From contig JAQMRL010000041.1 in NCBI GenBank assembly GCA_035578175.1, positions 1-64,000 on the forward strand: a stretch of 64,000 nucleotides of DNA. The letters are read 5' to 3'. This DNA is from Catonia carolina. Lineage: Eukaryota; Arthropoda; Insecta; Hemiptera; Achilidae. The translations under genes were made by a program, and so were the position numbers. The notes beneath the pieces were generated by a model that saw nothing but the letters and a program-made list of their open reading frames with translations, had not been told where the DNA came from and searched no databases. Positions 36,938 through 51,008 of this stretch are shown in pieces; position 1 is the first letter of the stretch; each line of letters opens with the position of its first letter.

Positions 36938-37689
36938 TTTTTCTCGATAACCAACCGTCCGATCGAGCTGGAAACGCCACCATTCTTTTTAGTTTTTAAT
37001 TCTCTACAACATAGGCCTTTTTTTGTGCCGGCCACTCTTCTAAAATAGTTCCGTCGAAAAAGTTTTTTTCAAATTTCGGCCTCGGTATGCTTCCGAGACA
37101 GAAGTGTACGAAACAAAACTTGTAGGCAATCGAAAGACCTACAGTTTGGCGAAATCGATTTTATGTACCGAGCGTTCCTTAGTGCGTGACAGTTTTTCGC
37201 CGATATCTCGGTTACGGAGCGTCTTTTCGCGATTCCGATGAATTTTCACATACATTAATCGGCCGTTGTCTCCACGACGGGCCGGTCAAAACCGAGCTAG
37301 CTAGCCCGGAAATAGCTTAAACAGCGATTTTAGCTATATTTTTCGAGATTTCGGCTTAAATAGGGCTCGTGGAGTAAAAGTCACATAAGCGAGTTGTAGA
37401 GAATCAAAAGAGCTACAACTTTTGTTTCGGTCGTTTTTTTGTACGACGCTTGGTTCACAAGATATTCGTCAAATCGCTTAAATGCTCAATGTTCCAAGCG
37501 TTCCTTTTAGCGAAACAGTTCTTCGCCTATATCTCGGTAACGGGTGGTCCGATCGAGCTGGAAACGCCACCATTCCTTTTCTTTTTCAATTCTCAACAAC
37601 ATAGGCTAGTTTTTGTGCCGGCCACTCTTCTAGAATAGCTAAAAAAGAGATTTTGAAAAGTCGACACGAAAACAATACTTTCCGCTCCC
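35658..37689 (+). repeat. Macrosatellite core 11
   Basis: Eight subrepeats from 35835, the first with an extra A. Quality looks normal again after about 36140. TG tract 36906-36934. Shares GGTAACGGGTGG with core 12. Right inverted end 37655-37688. Confidence 0.9.
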
Positions 37690-37927
37690 GTACGTGTTCA
37701 CGGTCGGCAAGCGAAGGTTAAATAAAGCGACCCGTAACACAAGCGCGCACCCGCAACACAAGACGGCGACGGTACAGGAGGCGGTTCATTCGTAAAACGA
37801 GGTGATAGTTGTAAAGGAGGGGAGATTCATTCATTAAATTGTATATATATATATATATATGTAGTAAAGAAGGCGATTCATTCATAAAACGAGGTGATGG
37901 TAGTAAAGGAGGGAAGATTCATTCGTA

Positions 37928-37981
<54 letters not shown>

Positions 37982-38280
37982 AAGAAGGCGATTCATTCAT
38001 AAAATTCCAATTCTGCTCCAACGGGGTACAAAAAGTGGTATCTGCTATTCAGAGTGAACCGAACATTTCCAGTCCTCCGACCGAGCCGTAGGCTGTCCGT
38101 TACTATGCGAACATGCGAAAGTATTGTTGTCGCTTCCGCTTTTCCAATTCTGCTCCAACGGGGTACAAAAAGTGGTATCTGCTATTCAGAGTGAACCGAA
38201 CATTTCCAGTCCTCCGACCGAGCCGTCGTAGGCTGTCAACCATCCCTCGCCGACTATAAATATGCATTGGAGTGGCAAGT
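37690..38280 (+). repeat. Linker 16, two TA tracts, two 137-bp repeats
   Basis: TA tracts 37842-37860 and 37935-37978. Enters array 6 at the usual junction. Confidence 0.85.
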
Positions 38281-40784
38281 ATTTTTTTTTTCTCGTATGG
38301 CATGATCAGTGCAAGGCCCGAGCGCTCGGCCCGAGGCGAGTCCGCCTGCTACCGAACATTCCATACGGGAGCGATCATCTCATACGAAAAGCTCGTATGG
38401 CATGAGCAGGGCCCGGCCGGCGAAGAAGGCCCTACTAGGCGAGGCCGCCTGCTACCGAACATTTCATACGGGAGCAATCATCTCATACGGGAAAAAAAAA
38501 CGGTTTTTGGCTTGTAGCGGCCGAACGGAAGGAGCTAGAAGGCCTGGCTAAGTTGCATTTTTGCGATTTTACAACGGCGCATCTAACTGGCGCGGTCCCG
38601 GCGCGATCGGACTAAAGGAAAAGAAAAAAAATTTTTTTTTTTTCTCGTATGGCATGATCAGTGCAAGGCCCGAGCGCTCGGCCCGAGGCGAGTCCGCCTG
38701 CTACCGAACATTCCATACGGGAGCGATCATCTCATACGAAAAGCTCGTATGGCATGAGCAGGGCCCGGCCGGCGAAGAAGGCCGTACTAGGCGAAGCCGC
38801 CTGCTACCGAACATTTCATACGGGAGCAATCATCTCATACGGAAAAAAAAACGGTTTTTGGCTTGTAGCGGCCGAACGGAAGGAGCTAGAAGGCCTGGCT
38901 AAGTTGCATTTTTGCGATTTTACAAAGGCGCATCTAACTGGCGCGGTCCCGGCGCGATCGGACTAAAAGGAAAGAAAAAAAATTTTTTTTTTTTCTCGTA
39001 TGGCATGATCAGTGCAAGGCCCGAGCGCTCGGCCCGAGGCGAGTCCGCCTGCTACCGAACATTCCATACGGGAGCGATCATCTCATACGAAAAGCTCGTA
39101 TGGCATGAGCAGGGCCCGGCCGGCGAAGAAGGCCCTACTAGGCGAGGCCGCCTGCTACCGAACATTTCATACGGGAGCAATCATTTCATACGGAAAAAAA
39201 AACGGTTTTTGGCTTGTAGCGGCCGAACGGAAGGAGCTAGAAGGCCTGGCTAAGTTGCATTTTTGCGATTTTACAACGGCGCATCTAACTGGCGCGGTCC
39301 CGGCGCGATCGGACTAAAGGGAAAGAAAAAAAATTTTTTTTTTTTCTCGTATGGCATGATCAGTGCAAGGCCCGAGCGCTCGGCCCGAGGCGAGTCCGCC
39401 TGCTACCGAACATTCCATACGGGAGCGATCATCTCATACGAAAAGCTCGTATGGCATGAGCAGGGCCCGGCCGGCGAAGAAGGCCCTACTAGGCAAGGCC
39501 GCCTGCTACCGAACATTTCATACGGGAGCAATCATCTCATACGGAAAAAAAAAACGGTTTTTGGCTTGTAGCGGCCGAACGGAAGGAGCTAGAAGGCCTG
39601 GCTAAGTTGCATTTTTGCGATTTTACAACGGCGCATCTAACTGGCGCGGTCCCGGCGCGATCGGACTAAAGGGAAAGAAAAAAAATTTTTTTTTTTTCTC
39701 GTATGGCATGATCAGTGCAAGGCCCGAGCGCTCGGCCCGAGGCGAGTCCGCCTGCTACCGAACATTCCATACGGGAGCGATCATCTCATACGAAAAGCTC
39801 GTATGGCATGAGCAGGGCCCGGCCGGCGAAGAAGGCCCTACTAGGCGAGGCCGCCTGCTACCGAACATTTCATACGGGAGCAATCATCTCATACGGAAAT
39901 AAAACGGTTTTTGGCTTGTAGCGGCCGAACGGAAGGAGCTAGAAGGCCTGGCTAAGATGCATTTTTGCGATTTTACCACGGCGCATCTAACTGGCGCGGT
40001 CCCGGCGCGATCGGACTAAAGGGAAAGAAAAAAAATTTTTTTTTTTTTCTCGTATGGCATGATCAGTGCAAGGCCCGAGCGCTCGGCCCGAGGCGAGTCC
40101 GCCTGCTACCGAACATTCCATACGGGAGCGATCATCTCATACGAAAAGCTCGTATGGCATGAGCAGGGCCCGGCCGGCGAAGAAGGCCCTACTAGACGAG
40201 GCCGCCTGCTACCGAACATTTCATACGGGAGCAATCATCTCATACGGAAAAAAAAACGGTTTTTGGCTTGTAGCGGCCGAACGGAAGGAGCTAGAAGGCC
40301 TGGCTAAGTTGCATTTTTGCGATTTTACAACGGCGCATCTAACTGGCGCGGTCCCGGCGCGATCGGACTAAAGGGAAAGAAAAAAAATTTTTTTTTTTTC
40401 TCGTATGGCATGATCAGTGCAAGGCCCGAGCGCTCGGCCCGAGGCGAGTCCGCCTGCTACCGAACATTCCATACGGGAGCGATCATCTCATACGAAAAGC
40501 TCGTATGGCATGAGCAGGGCCCGGCCGGCGAAGAAGGCCCTACTAGGCGAGGCCGCCTGCTACCGAACATTTCATACGGGAGCAATCATCTCATACGGAA
40601 AAAAAAAACGGTTTTTGGCTTGTAGCGGCCGAACGGAAGGAGCTAGAAGGCCTGGCTAAGTTGCATTTTTGCGATTTTACAACGGCGCATCTAACTGGCG
40701 CGGTCCCGGCGCGATCGGACTAAAGGGAAAGAAAAAAAATTGTTTTTTTTTCTCGTATGGCATGATCAGTGCAAGGCCCGAGCG
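38281..40784 (+). repeat. 351-bp satellite array 6 (7 full copies + partial)
   Basis: Copies start at 38292, 38644, 38995, 39346, 39698, 40049 and 40400; a partial copy starts at 40752. Very uniform, which suggests recent expansion. Adjacent copies share CTAAAGGAAAAG or CTAAAAGGAAAG changes near 38610-38970. Confidence 0.93.
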
Positions 40785-41299
40785 CGCACCCGCAACACAA
40801 GACGGCGACGGTACAGGAGGCGGTTCATTCGTAAAACGAGGTGATGGTAGTAAAGGAGGGAAGATTCATTCGTAACAAAGGTATATATATATATATATAT
40901 ATAGTAAAGAAGGCGATTCATTCATAAAATTCCAATTCTGCTCCAACGGGGTACAAAAAGTGGTATCTGCTATTCAGAGTGAACCGAACATTTCCAGTCC
41001 TCCGACCGAGCCGTAGGCTGTCCGTTACTATGCGAACATGCGAAAGTATTGTTGTCGCTTCCGCTTTTCCAATTCTGCTCCAACGGGGTACAAAAAGTGG
41101 TATCTGCTATTCAGAGTGAACCGAACATTTCCAGTCCTCCGACCGAGCCGTAGGCTGTCCGTTACTATGCGAACATGCGAAAGTATTGTTGTCGCTTCCG
41201 CTTTTCCAATTCTGCTCCAACGGGGTACAAAAAGTGGTATCTGCTATTCAGAGTGAACCGAACATTTCCAGTCCTCCGACCGAGCCGTCGTAGGCTGTC
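40785..41299 (+). repeat. Linker 17, three 137-bp repeats
   Basis: Post-array linker with one TA tract (40882-40903) and three 137-bp repeats. Confidence 0.85.
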
Positions 41300-42417
41300 A
41301 ACCATCCCTCGCCGACTATAAATATGCATTGGAGTGGCAAGTATTGTTGTCGTGTCGACTTGACAGATACCTAGCGGTGCCGACAAAATATCGAATGTCA
41401 TTGTTTTGTCTTTTACAAAGCTCAAAGTGCTTTTAACCTACCCTGACCTGACCTAACCTAACACACACACACACTAGGAGTGGAAAGTATTGTTGTCGTG
41501 CCGACTTTTCTAAATCCAGTTTTCACCGGATTTGAACGTTTGTAGGCTTCCTGAACCCAAAAAAGCCTTTTCCGTGGTCGTGAGTGGAAAGTATTGTTGT
41601 CGCGTCGACTTTTCGAAACCTAATTTTCACCGGATCTATACGTTTGTAGGCCTCCTGAACCCAAAAAAAGTCTTTTCCGTGGTCGTGAGTGGAAAGTATT
41701 GTTGTCGCGTCGACTTTTCGAAACCTAATTTTCACCGGATCTATACGTTTGTAGGCCTCCTGAACCCAAAAAATTCAAGGGGGGGGTAGTAACCGGTCTT
41801 TTCCGTGATCGTGAGTGTGGAAAGTATTGTTGTCGCGTCGACTATTCGGAATCTAATTTTCACCGGATCTATACGTTTGTAGGCCTCCTGAACCAAAAAA
41901 AAGTCTTTTCCGTGGTCGTGGGTGGAAAGTATTGTTGTCGCGTCGACTTTTCGAAACCTAATTTTCACCGGATCTATACGTTTGTAGGCCTCCTGAACCC
42001 AAAAAATTCAAGGGGGGGGGTAGTAACCGGTCTTTTCCGTGATCGTGAGTGTGGAAAGTATTGTTGTCGCGTCGACTTTTCGGAATCTAATTTTCACCGG
42101 ATCTATACGTTTGTAGGCCTCCTGAACCCAAAAAAATCAAGGAGGGGTAGTAGCCGGCCTTTTCCGTGGTCGTGAGTGGAAAGTATTGTTGTCGCGTCGA
42201 CACTTCGAGAACGAGTTTTCACCACAACTATACGTTTTTAGGCCCCCTGAACCCAACCTAACCTAATCTAACTCAGACACGCACGCACACACCCCCGCAT
42301 GACGCTTAGTTTACTTTTTACCCCGTTGTTATATTTTTTGTACGACGGTTAGTTTACAAGTTATCGGCGATTTTGTTTTTTTCAAGGTCACTGTTTTTTC
42401 CAAGTCCACCAAGTCAA

Positions 42418-42471
<54 letters not shown>

Positions 42472-43223
42472 TTTTTCTCGATAACCAACCGTCCGATCGA
42501 GCTGGAAACGCCACCATTCTTTTTAGTTTTTAATTCTCTACAACATAGGTCTGTTTTTGTGCCGGCCACTCTTCTAAAATAGTTCCGTCGAAAAAGTTTT
42601 TTTCAAATTTCGGCCTCGGTATGCTTCCGAGACAGAAGTGTACGAAACAAAACTTGTAGGCAATCGAAAGACCTACAGTTTGGCGTAATCGATTTTATGT
42701 ACCGAGCGTTCCTTAGTGCGTGACAGTTTTTCGCCGATATCTCGGTTACGGAGCGTCTTTTCGCGATTCCGATGAATTTTCACATACATTAATCGGCCGT
42801 TGTCTCCACGACGGGCCGGTCAAAACCGAGCTAGCTAGCCCGGAAATAGCTTAAACAGCGATTTTAGCTATATTTTTCGAGATTTCGGCTTAAATAGGGC
42901 TCGTGGAGTAAAAGTCACATAAGCGAGTTGTAGAGAATCAAAAGAGCTACAACTTTTGTTTCGGTCGTTTTTTTGTACGACGCTTGGTTCACAAGATATT
43001 CGTCAAATCGCTTAAATGCTCAATGTTCCAAGCGTTCCTTTTAGCGAAACAGTTCTTCGCCTATATCTCGGTAACGGGTGGTCCGATCGAGCTGGAAACG
43101 CCACCGTTCCTTTTCTTTTTCAATTCTCAACAACATAGGCTAGTTTTTGTGCCGGCCACTCTTCTAGAATAGCTAAAAAAGAGATTTTGAAAAGTCGACA
43201 CGAAAACAATACTTTCCGCTCCC
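41300..43223 (+). repeat. Macrosatellite core 12 (seven subrepeats)
   Basis: Lacks the subrepeat with CAACGGATATGTACG. The last copy has GTCGACACTTCG. Left inverted end from 41477, TG tract 42422-42468, right inverted end 43189-43222. Confidence 0.9.
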
Positions 43224-43461
43224 GTACGTGTTCACGGTCGGCAAGCGAAGGTTAAATAAAGCGACCCGTAACACAAGCGCGCACCCGCAACACAAGACGG
43301 CGACGGTACAGGAGGCGGTTCATTCGTAAAACGAGGTGATAGTTGTAAAGGAGGGGAGATTCATTCATTAAATTGTATATATATATATATATATGTAGTA
43401 AAGAAGGCGATTCATTCATAAAACGAGGTGATGGTAGTAAAGGAGGGAAGATTCATTCGTA

Positions 43462-43515
<54 letters not shown>

Positions 43516-43815
43516 AAGAAGGCGATTCATTCATAAAATTCCAATTCTGCTCCAACGGGGTACAAAAAGTGGTATCTGCTATTCAGAGTGAACCGAACAT
43601 GTCCAGTCCTCCGACCGAGCCGTAGGCTGTCCGTTACTATGCGAACATGCGAAAGTATTGTTGTCGCTTCCGCTTTTCCAATTCTGCTCCAACGGGGTAC
43701 AAAAAGTGGTATCTGCTATTCAGAGTGAACCGAACATTTCCAGTCCTCCGACCGAGCCGTCGTAGGCTGTCAACCATCCCTCGCCGACTATAAATATGCA
43801 TTGGAGTGGCAAGTA
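43224..43815 (+). repeat. Linker 18, two TA tracts, two 137-bp repeats
   Basis: TA tracts 43375-43394 and 43469-43512. The layout matches linker 16 almost base for base. Confidence 0.85.
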
Positions 43816-44560
43816 TTTTTTTTTTTCTCGTATGGCATGATCAGTGCAAGGCCCGAGCGCTCGGCCCGAGGCGAGTCCGCCTGCTACCGAACATTCCATA
43901 CGGGAGCGATCATCTCATACGAAAAGCTCGTATGGCATGAGCAGGGCCCGGCCGGCGAAGAAGGCCCTACTAGGCGAGGCCGCCTGCTACCGAACATTTC
44001 ATACGGGAGCAATCATCTCATACGGGAAAAAAAACGGTTTTTGGCTTGTAGCGGCCGAACGGAAGGAGCTAGAAGGCCTGGCTAAGTTGCATTTTTGCGA
44101 TTTTACAACGGCGCATCTAACTGGCGCGGTCCCGGCGCGATCGGACTAAAGGGAAAGAAAAAAAATTTTTTTTTTTCTCGTATGGCATGATCAGTGCAAG
44201 GCCCGAGCGCTCGGCCCGAGGCGAGTCCGCCTGCTACCGAACATTCCATACGGGAGCAATCATCTCATACAAAAAGCTCGTATGGCATGAGCAGGGCCCG
44301 GCCGGCGAAGAAGGCCCTACTAGGCGAGGCCGCCTGCTACCGAACATTTCATACGGGAGCAATCATCTCATACGGAAAAAAAAACGGTTTTTGGCTTGTA
44401 GCGGCCGAACGGAAGGAGCTAGAAGGCCTGGCTAAGTTGCATTTTTGCGATTTTACAACGGCGCATCTAACTGGCGCGGTCCCGGCGCGATCGGACTAAA
44501 GGGAAAGAAAAAAAATTTTTTTTTTTTCTCGTATGGCATGATCAGTGCAAGGCCCGAGCG
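43816..44560 (+). repeat. 351-bp satellite array 7 (2 full copies + partial)
   Basis: Copies start at 43827 and 44177; a partial copy starts at 44528. The second copy has CTCATACAAAAAGCTCG, a variant also present in the second copy of array 9 (near 51768). Confidence 0.93.
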
Positions 44561-45065
44561 CGCACCCGCAACACAAGACGGCGACGGTACAGGAGGCGGT
44601 TCATTCGTAAAACGAGGTGATGGTAGTAAAGGAGGGAAGATTCATTCGTAACAAAGGTATATATATATAGTAAAGAAGGCGATTCATTCATAAAATTCCA
44701 ATTCTGCTCCAACGGGGTACAAAAAGTGGTATCTGCTATTCAGAGTGAACCGAACATTTCCAGTCCTCCGACCGAGCCGTAGGCTGTCCGTTACTATGCG
44801 AACATGCGAAAGTATTGTTGTCGTTTCCGCTTTTCCAATTCTGCTCCAACGGGGTACAAAAAGTGGTATCTGCTATTCAGAGTGAACCGAACATTTCCAG
44901 TCCTCCGACCGAGCCGTAGGCTGTCCGTTACTATGCGAACATGCGAAAGTATTGTTGTCGCTTCCGCTTTTCCAATTCTGCTCCAACGGGGTACAAAAAG
45001 TGGTATCTGCTATTCAGAGTGAACCGAACATTTCCAGTCCTCCGACCGAGCCGTCGTAGGCTGTC
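44561..45065 (+). repeat. Linker 19, three 137-bp repeats
   Basis: One TA tract (44658-44669), then three 137-bp repeats; the second has TCGTTTCCGC for TCGCTTCCGC. Confidence 0.85.
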
Positions 45066-46176
45066 AACCATCCCTCGCCGACTATAAATATGCATTGGAG
45101 TGGCAAGTATTGTTGTCGTGTCGACTTGACAGATACCTAGCGGTGCCGACAAAATATCGAATGTCATTGTTTTGTCTTTTACAAAGCTCAAAGTGCTTTT
45201 AACCTACCCTGACCTGACCTAACCTAACACACACACACACTAGGAGTGGAAAGTATTGTTGTCGTGCCGACTTTTCTAAATCCAGTTTTCACCGGATTTG
45301 AACGTTTGTAGGCTTCCTGAACCCAAAAAAGCCTTTTCCGTGGTCGTGAGTGGAAAGTATTGTTGTCGCGTCGACTTTTCGAAACCTAATTTTCACCGGA
45401 TCTATACGTTTGTAGGCCTCCTGAACCCAAAAAAAGTCATTTCCGTGGTCGTGAGTGGAAAGTATTGTTGTCGCGTCGACTTTTCGAAACCTAATTTTCA
45501 CCGGATCTATACGTTTGTAGGCCTCCTGAACCCAAAAAATTCAAGAGGGGGTAGTAACCGGTCTTTTCCGTGATCGTGAGTGTGGAAAGTATTGTTGTCG
45601 CGTCGACTTTTCGGAATCTAACTTTCACCGGATCTATACGTTTGTAGGCCTCCTGAACCAAAAAAAAGTCTTTTCCGTGGTCGTGGGTGGAAAGTATTGT
45701 TGTCGCGTCGACTTTTCGGAATCTAATTTTCAACGGATATGTACGTTTGTAGGCCTCCTGAACCCAAAAAAATCAAGTGGGTAGTAACCGGCCTTTCCCG
45801 TGGTCGTGAGTGGAAAGTATTGTTGTCGCGTCGACTTTTCGAAATCTAATTTTCACCGGATCTATACGTTTGTAGACCTCCTGAACCCAAAAAAATCAAG
45901 GGGGGGTAGTAGCCGGCCTTTTCCGTGGTCGTGAGTGGAAAGTATTGTTGTCGCGTCGACTTTTCGAGAACGAGTTTTCACCACAACTATACGTTTTTAG
46001 GCCCCCTGAACCCAACCTAACCTAATCTAACTCAGACACGCACGCACACACCCCCGCACGACGCTTAGTTTACTTTTTACCCCGTTGTTACATTTTTTGT
46101 ACGACGGTTAGTTTACAAGTTATCGGCAATTATGTTTTTTTCAAGGTCACTGTTTTTTCCAAGTCCACAAAGTCAA

Positions 46177-46234
<58 letters not shown>

Positions 46235-46986
46235 TTTTTCTCGATAACCAACCGTCCGATCGAGCTGGAAACGCCACCATTCTTTTTAGTTTTTAATTCT
46301 CTACAACATAGGCCTGTTTTTGTGCCGGCCACTCTTCTAAAATAGTTCCGTCGAAAAAGTTTTTTTCAAATTTCGGCCTCGGTATGCTTCCGAGACAGAA
46401 GTGTACGAAACAAAACTTGTAGGCAATCGAAAGACCTACAGTTTGGCGTAATCGATTTTATATACCGAGCGTTCCTTAGTGCGTGACAGTTTTTCGCCGA
46501 TATCTCGGTTACGGAGCGTCTTTTCGCGATTCCGATGAATTTTCACATACATTAATCGGCCGTTGTCTCCACGACGGGCCGGTCAAAACCGAGCTAGCTA
46601 GCCCGGAAATATCTTAAACAGCGATTTTAGCTATATTTTTCGAGATTTCGGCTTAAATAGGGCTCGTGGAGTAAAAGTCACATAAGCGAGTTGTAGAGAA
46701 TCAAAAGAGCTACAACTTTTGTTTCGGTCGTTTTTTTGTACGACGCTTGGTTCACAAGATATTCGTCAAATCGCTTAAATGCTCAATGTTCCAAGCGTTC
46801 CTTTTAGCGAAACAGTTCTTCGCCTATATCTCGGTAACGGTTGGTCCGATCGAGCTGGAAACGCCACCATTCCTTTTCTTTTTCAATTCTCAACAACATA
46901 GGCTAGTTTTTGTGCCGGCCACTCTTCTAGAATAGCTAAAAAAGAGTTTTCGAAAAGTCGACACGAAAACAATACTTTCCGCTCCC
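45066..46986 (+). repeat. Macrosatellite core 13 (seven subrepeats)
   Basis: Lost one subrepeat: the copy after GTGGTCGTGGGTGG goes straight to the CAACGGATATGTACG type. Left inverted end from 45243, TG tract 46181-46230, right inverted end 46952-46985. Confidence 0.9.
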
Positions 46987-47134
46987 GTACGTGTTCACGG
47001 TCGGCAAGCGAAGGTTAAATAAAGCGACCCGTAACACAAGCGCGCACCCGCAACACAAGACGGCGACGGTACAGGAGGCGGTTCATTCGTAAAACGAGGT
47101 GATAGTTGTAAAGGAGGGGAGATTCATTCATTAA

Positions 47135-47170
<36 letters not shown>

Positions 47171-47233
47171 AAAGAAGGCGATTCATTCGTAAAAACGAGG
47201 TGATGGTAGTAAAGGAGGGAAGATTCATTCGTA

Positions 47234-47293
<60 letters not shown>

Positions 47294-47867
47294 AAGAAGG
47301 CGATTCATTCATAAAATTCCAATTCTGCTCCAACGGGGTACAAAAAGTGGTATCTGCTATTCAGAGTGAACCGAACATTTCCAGTCCTCCGACCGAGCCG
47401 TAGGCTGTCCGTTACTATGCTAACATGCGAAAGTATTGTTGTCGCTTCCGCTTTTCCAATTCTGCTCCAACGGGGTACAAAAAGTGGTATCTGCTATTCA
47501 GAGTGAACCGAACATTTCCAGTCCTCCGACCGAGCCGTAGGCTGTCCGTTACTATGCGAACATGCGAAAGTATTGTTGTCGCTTCCGCTTTTCCAATTCT
47601 GCTCCAACGGGGTACAAAAAGTGGTATCTGCTATTCAGAGTGAACCGAACATTTCCAGTCCTCCGACCGAGCCGTACGCTGTCCGTTACTATGCGAACAT
47701 GCGAAAGTATTGTTGTCGCTTCCGCTTTTCCAATTCTGCTCCAACGGGGTACAAAAAGTGGTATCTGCTATTCAGAGTGAACCGAACATTTCCAGTCCTC
47801 CGACCGAGCCGTCGTAGGCTGTCAACCATCCCTCACCGACTATAAATATGCATTGGAGTGGCAAGTA
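46987..47867 (+). repeat. Linker 20, two TA tracts, four 137-bp repeats
   Basis: TA tracts 47139-47165 and 47241-47290. Four 137-bp repeats in tandem, the maximum in the window. The period is exactly 137 bp (CGAACATGCGAAAG-type sites near 47420, 47557, 47694). Confidence 0.88.
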
Positions 47868-48261
47868 TTTTTTTTTTCTCGTATGGCATGATCAGTGCAA
47901 GGCCCGAGCGCTCGGCCCGAGGCGAGTCCGCCTGCTACCGAACATTCCATACGGGAGCGATCATCTCATACGAAAAGCTCGTATGGCATGAGCAGGGCCC
48001 GGCCGGCGAAGAAGGCCCTACTAGGCGAGGCCGCCTGCTACCGAACATTTCATACGGGAGCAATCATCTCATACGGAAAAAAAAATGGTTTTTGGCTTGT
48101 AGCGGCCGAACGGAAGGAGCTAGAAGGCCTGGCTAAGTTGCATTTTTTCGATTTTACAACGGCGCATCTAACTGGCGCGGTCCCGGCGCGATCGGACTAA
48201 AGGGAAAGAAAAAAAATTTTTTTTTTTTCTCGTATGGCATGATCAGTGCAAGGCCCGAGCG
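47868..48261 (+). repeat. 351-bp satellite array 8 (1 full copy + partial)
   Basis: Full copy from 47878, partial from 48229 to 48261. Has AAAAATGGTTTTTGG and CATTTTTTCGATT changes. Confidence 0.92.
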
Positions 48262-48629
48262 CGCACCCGCAACACAAGACGGCGACGGTACAGGAGGCGG
48301 TTCATTCGTAAAACGAGGTGATGGTAGTAAAGGAGGGAAGATTCATTCGTAACAAAGGTATATATATATAGTAAAGAAGGCGATTCATTCATAAAATTCC
48401 AATTCTGCTCCAACGGGGTACAAAAAGTGGTATCTGCTATTCAGAGTGAACCGAACATTTCCAGTCCTCCGACCGAGCCGTAGGCTGTCCGTTACTATGC
48501 GAACATGCGAAAGTATTGTTGTCGCTTCCGCTTTTCCAATTCTGCTCCAACGGGGTACAAAAAGTGGTATCTGCTATTCAGAGTGAACCGAACATTTCCA
48601 GTCCTCCGACCGAGCCGTCGTAGGCTGTC
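48262..48629 (+). repeat. Linker 21, two 137-bp repeats
   Basis: Post-array linker, one TA tract (48359-48370). Confidence 0.85.
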
Positions 48630-49867
48630 AACCATCCCTCGCCGACTATAAATATGCATTGGAGTGGCAAGTATTGTTGTCGTGTCGACTTGACAGATAC
48701 CTAGCGGTGCCGACAAAATATCGAATGTCATTGTTTTGTCTTTTACAAAGCTCAAAGTGCTTTTAACCTACCCTGACCTGACCTAACCTAACACACACAC
48801 ACACTAGGAGTGGAAAGTATTGTTGTCGTGCCGACTTTTCTAAATCCAGTTTTCACCGGATTTGAACGTTTGTAGGCTTCCTGAACCCAAAAAAGCCTTT
48901 TCCGTGGTCGTGAGTGGAAAGTATTGTTGTCGCGTCGACTTTTCGAAACCTAATTTTCACCGGATCTATACGTTTGTAGGCCTCCTGAACACAAAAAAAG
49001 TCTTTTCCGTAGTCGTGAGTGGAAAGTATTGTTGTCGCGTCGACTTTTCGAAACCTAATTTTCACCGGATCTATACGTTTGTAGGCCTCCTGAACCCAAA
49101 AAATTCAAGGGGGGGTAGTAACCGGTCTTTTCCGTGATCGTGAGTGTGGAAAGTATTGTTGTCGCGTCGACTTTTCGGAATCTAATTTTCACCGGATCTA
49201 TACGTTTGTAGGCCTCCTGAACCAAAAAAAAGTCTTTTCCGTGGTCGTGGGTGGAAAGTATTGTTGTCGCGTCGACTTTTCGAAACCTAATTTTCACCGG
49301 ATCTATACGTTTGTAGGCCTCCTTAACCCAAAAAATTCACAGGGGGGGTTAGTAACCGGTCTTTTCCGTGATCGTGAGTGGAAAGTATTGTTGTCGCGTC
49401 GACTTTTCGGAATCTAATTTTCAACGGATATGTACGTTTGTAGGCCTCCTGAACCCAAAAAAATCAAGGGGGTAGTAACCGGCCTTTCCCGTGGTCGTGA
49501 GTGGAAAGTATTGTTGTCGCGTCGACTTTTTGAAATCTAATTTTCACCGGATCTATACGTTTGTAGACCTCCTGAACCCAAAAAAATCAAGGGGGGGTAG
49601 TAGCCGGCCTTTTCCGTGGTCGTGAGTGGAAAGTATTGTTGTCGCGTCGACTTTTCGAGAACGAGTTTTCACCACAACTATACGTTTTTAGGCCCCCTGA
49701 ACCCAACCTAACCTAATCTAACTCAGACACGCACGCACACACCCCCGCATGACGCTTAGTTTACTTTTTACCCCGTTGTTATATTTTTTGTACGACGGTT
49801 AGTTTACAAGTTATCGGCGATTTTGTTTTTTTCAAGGTCACTGTTTTTTCCAAGTCCACCAAGTCAA

Positions 49868-49929
<62 letters not shown>

Positions 49930-50681
49930 TTTTTCTCGATAACTAACCGTCCGATCGAGCTGGAAACGCCACCATTCTTTTTAGTTTTTAATTCTCCACA
50001 ACATAGGCCTGTTTTTGTGCCGGCCACTCTTCTAAAATAGTTCCGTCGAAAAAGTTTTTTTCAAATTTCGGCCTCGGTATGCTTCCGAGACAGAAGTGTA
50101 CGAAACAAAACTTGTAGGCAATCGAAAGTCCTACAGTTTGGCGTAATCGATTTTATGTACCGAGCGTTCCTTAGTGCGTGACAGTTTTTCGCCGATATCT
50201 CGGTTACGGAGCGTCTTTTCGCGATTCCGATGAATTTTCACATACATTAATCGGCCGTTGTCTCCACGACGGACCGGTCAAAACCGAGCTAGCTAGCCCG
50301 GAAATAGCTTAAACAGCGATTTTAGCTATATTTTTCGAGATTTCGGCTTAAATAGGGCTCGTGGAGTAAAAGTCACATAAGCGAGTTGTAGAGAATCAAA
50401 AGAGCTACAACTTTTGTTTCGGTCGTTTTTTTGTACGACGCTTGGTTCACAAGATATTCGTCAAATCGCTTAAATGCTCAATGTTCCAAGCGTTCCTTTT
50501 AGCGAAACAGTTCTTCGCCTATATCTCGGTAACGGTTGGTCCGATCGAGCTGGAAACGCCACCATTCCTTTTCTTTTTCAATTCTCAACAACATAGGCTA
50601 GTTTTTGTGCCGGCCACTCTTCTAGAATAGCTAAAAAAGAGATTTCGAAAAGTCGACACGAAAACAATACTTTCCGCTCCC
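48630..50681 (+). repeat. Macrosatellite core 14
   Basis: Eight subrepeats from 48807. Longest TG tract in the window (49872-49926). Right inverted end 50647-50680. Confidence 0.9.
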
Positions 50682-50919
50682 GTACGTGTTCACGGTCGGC
50701 AAGCGAAGGTTAAATAAAGCGACCCGTAACACAAGCGCGCACCCGCAACACAAGACGGCGACGGTACAGGAGGCGGTTCATTCGTAAAACGAGGTGATAG
50801 TTGTAAAGGAGGGGAGATTCATTCATTAAATTGTATATATATATATATATATGTAGTAAAGAAGGCGATTCATTCATAAAACGAGGTGATGGTAGTAAAG
50901 GAGGGAAGATTCATTCGTA

Positions 50920-51008
<89 letters not shown>

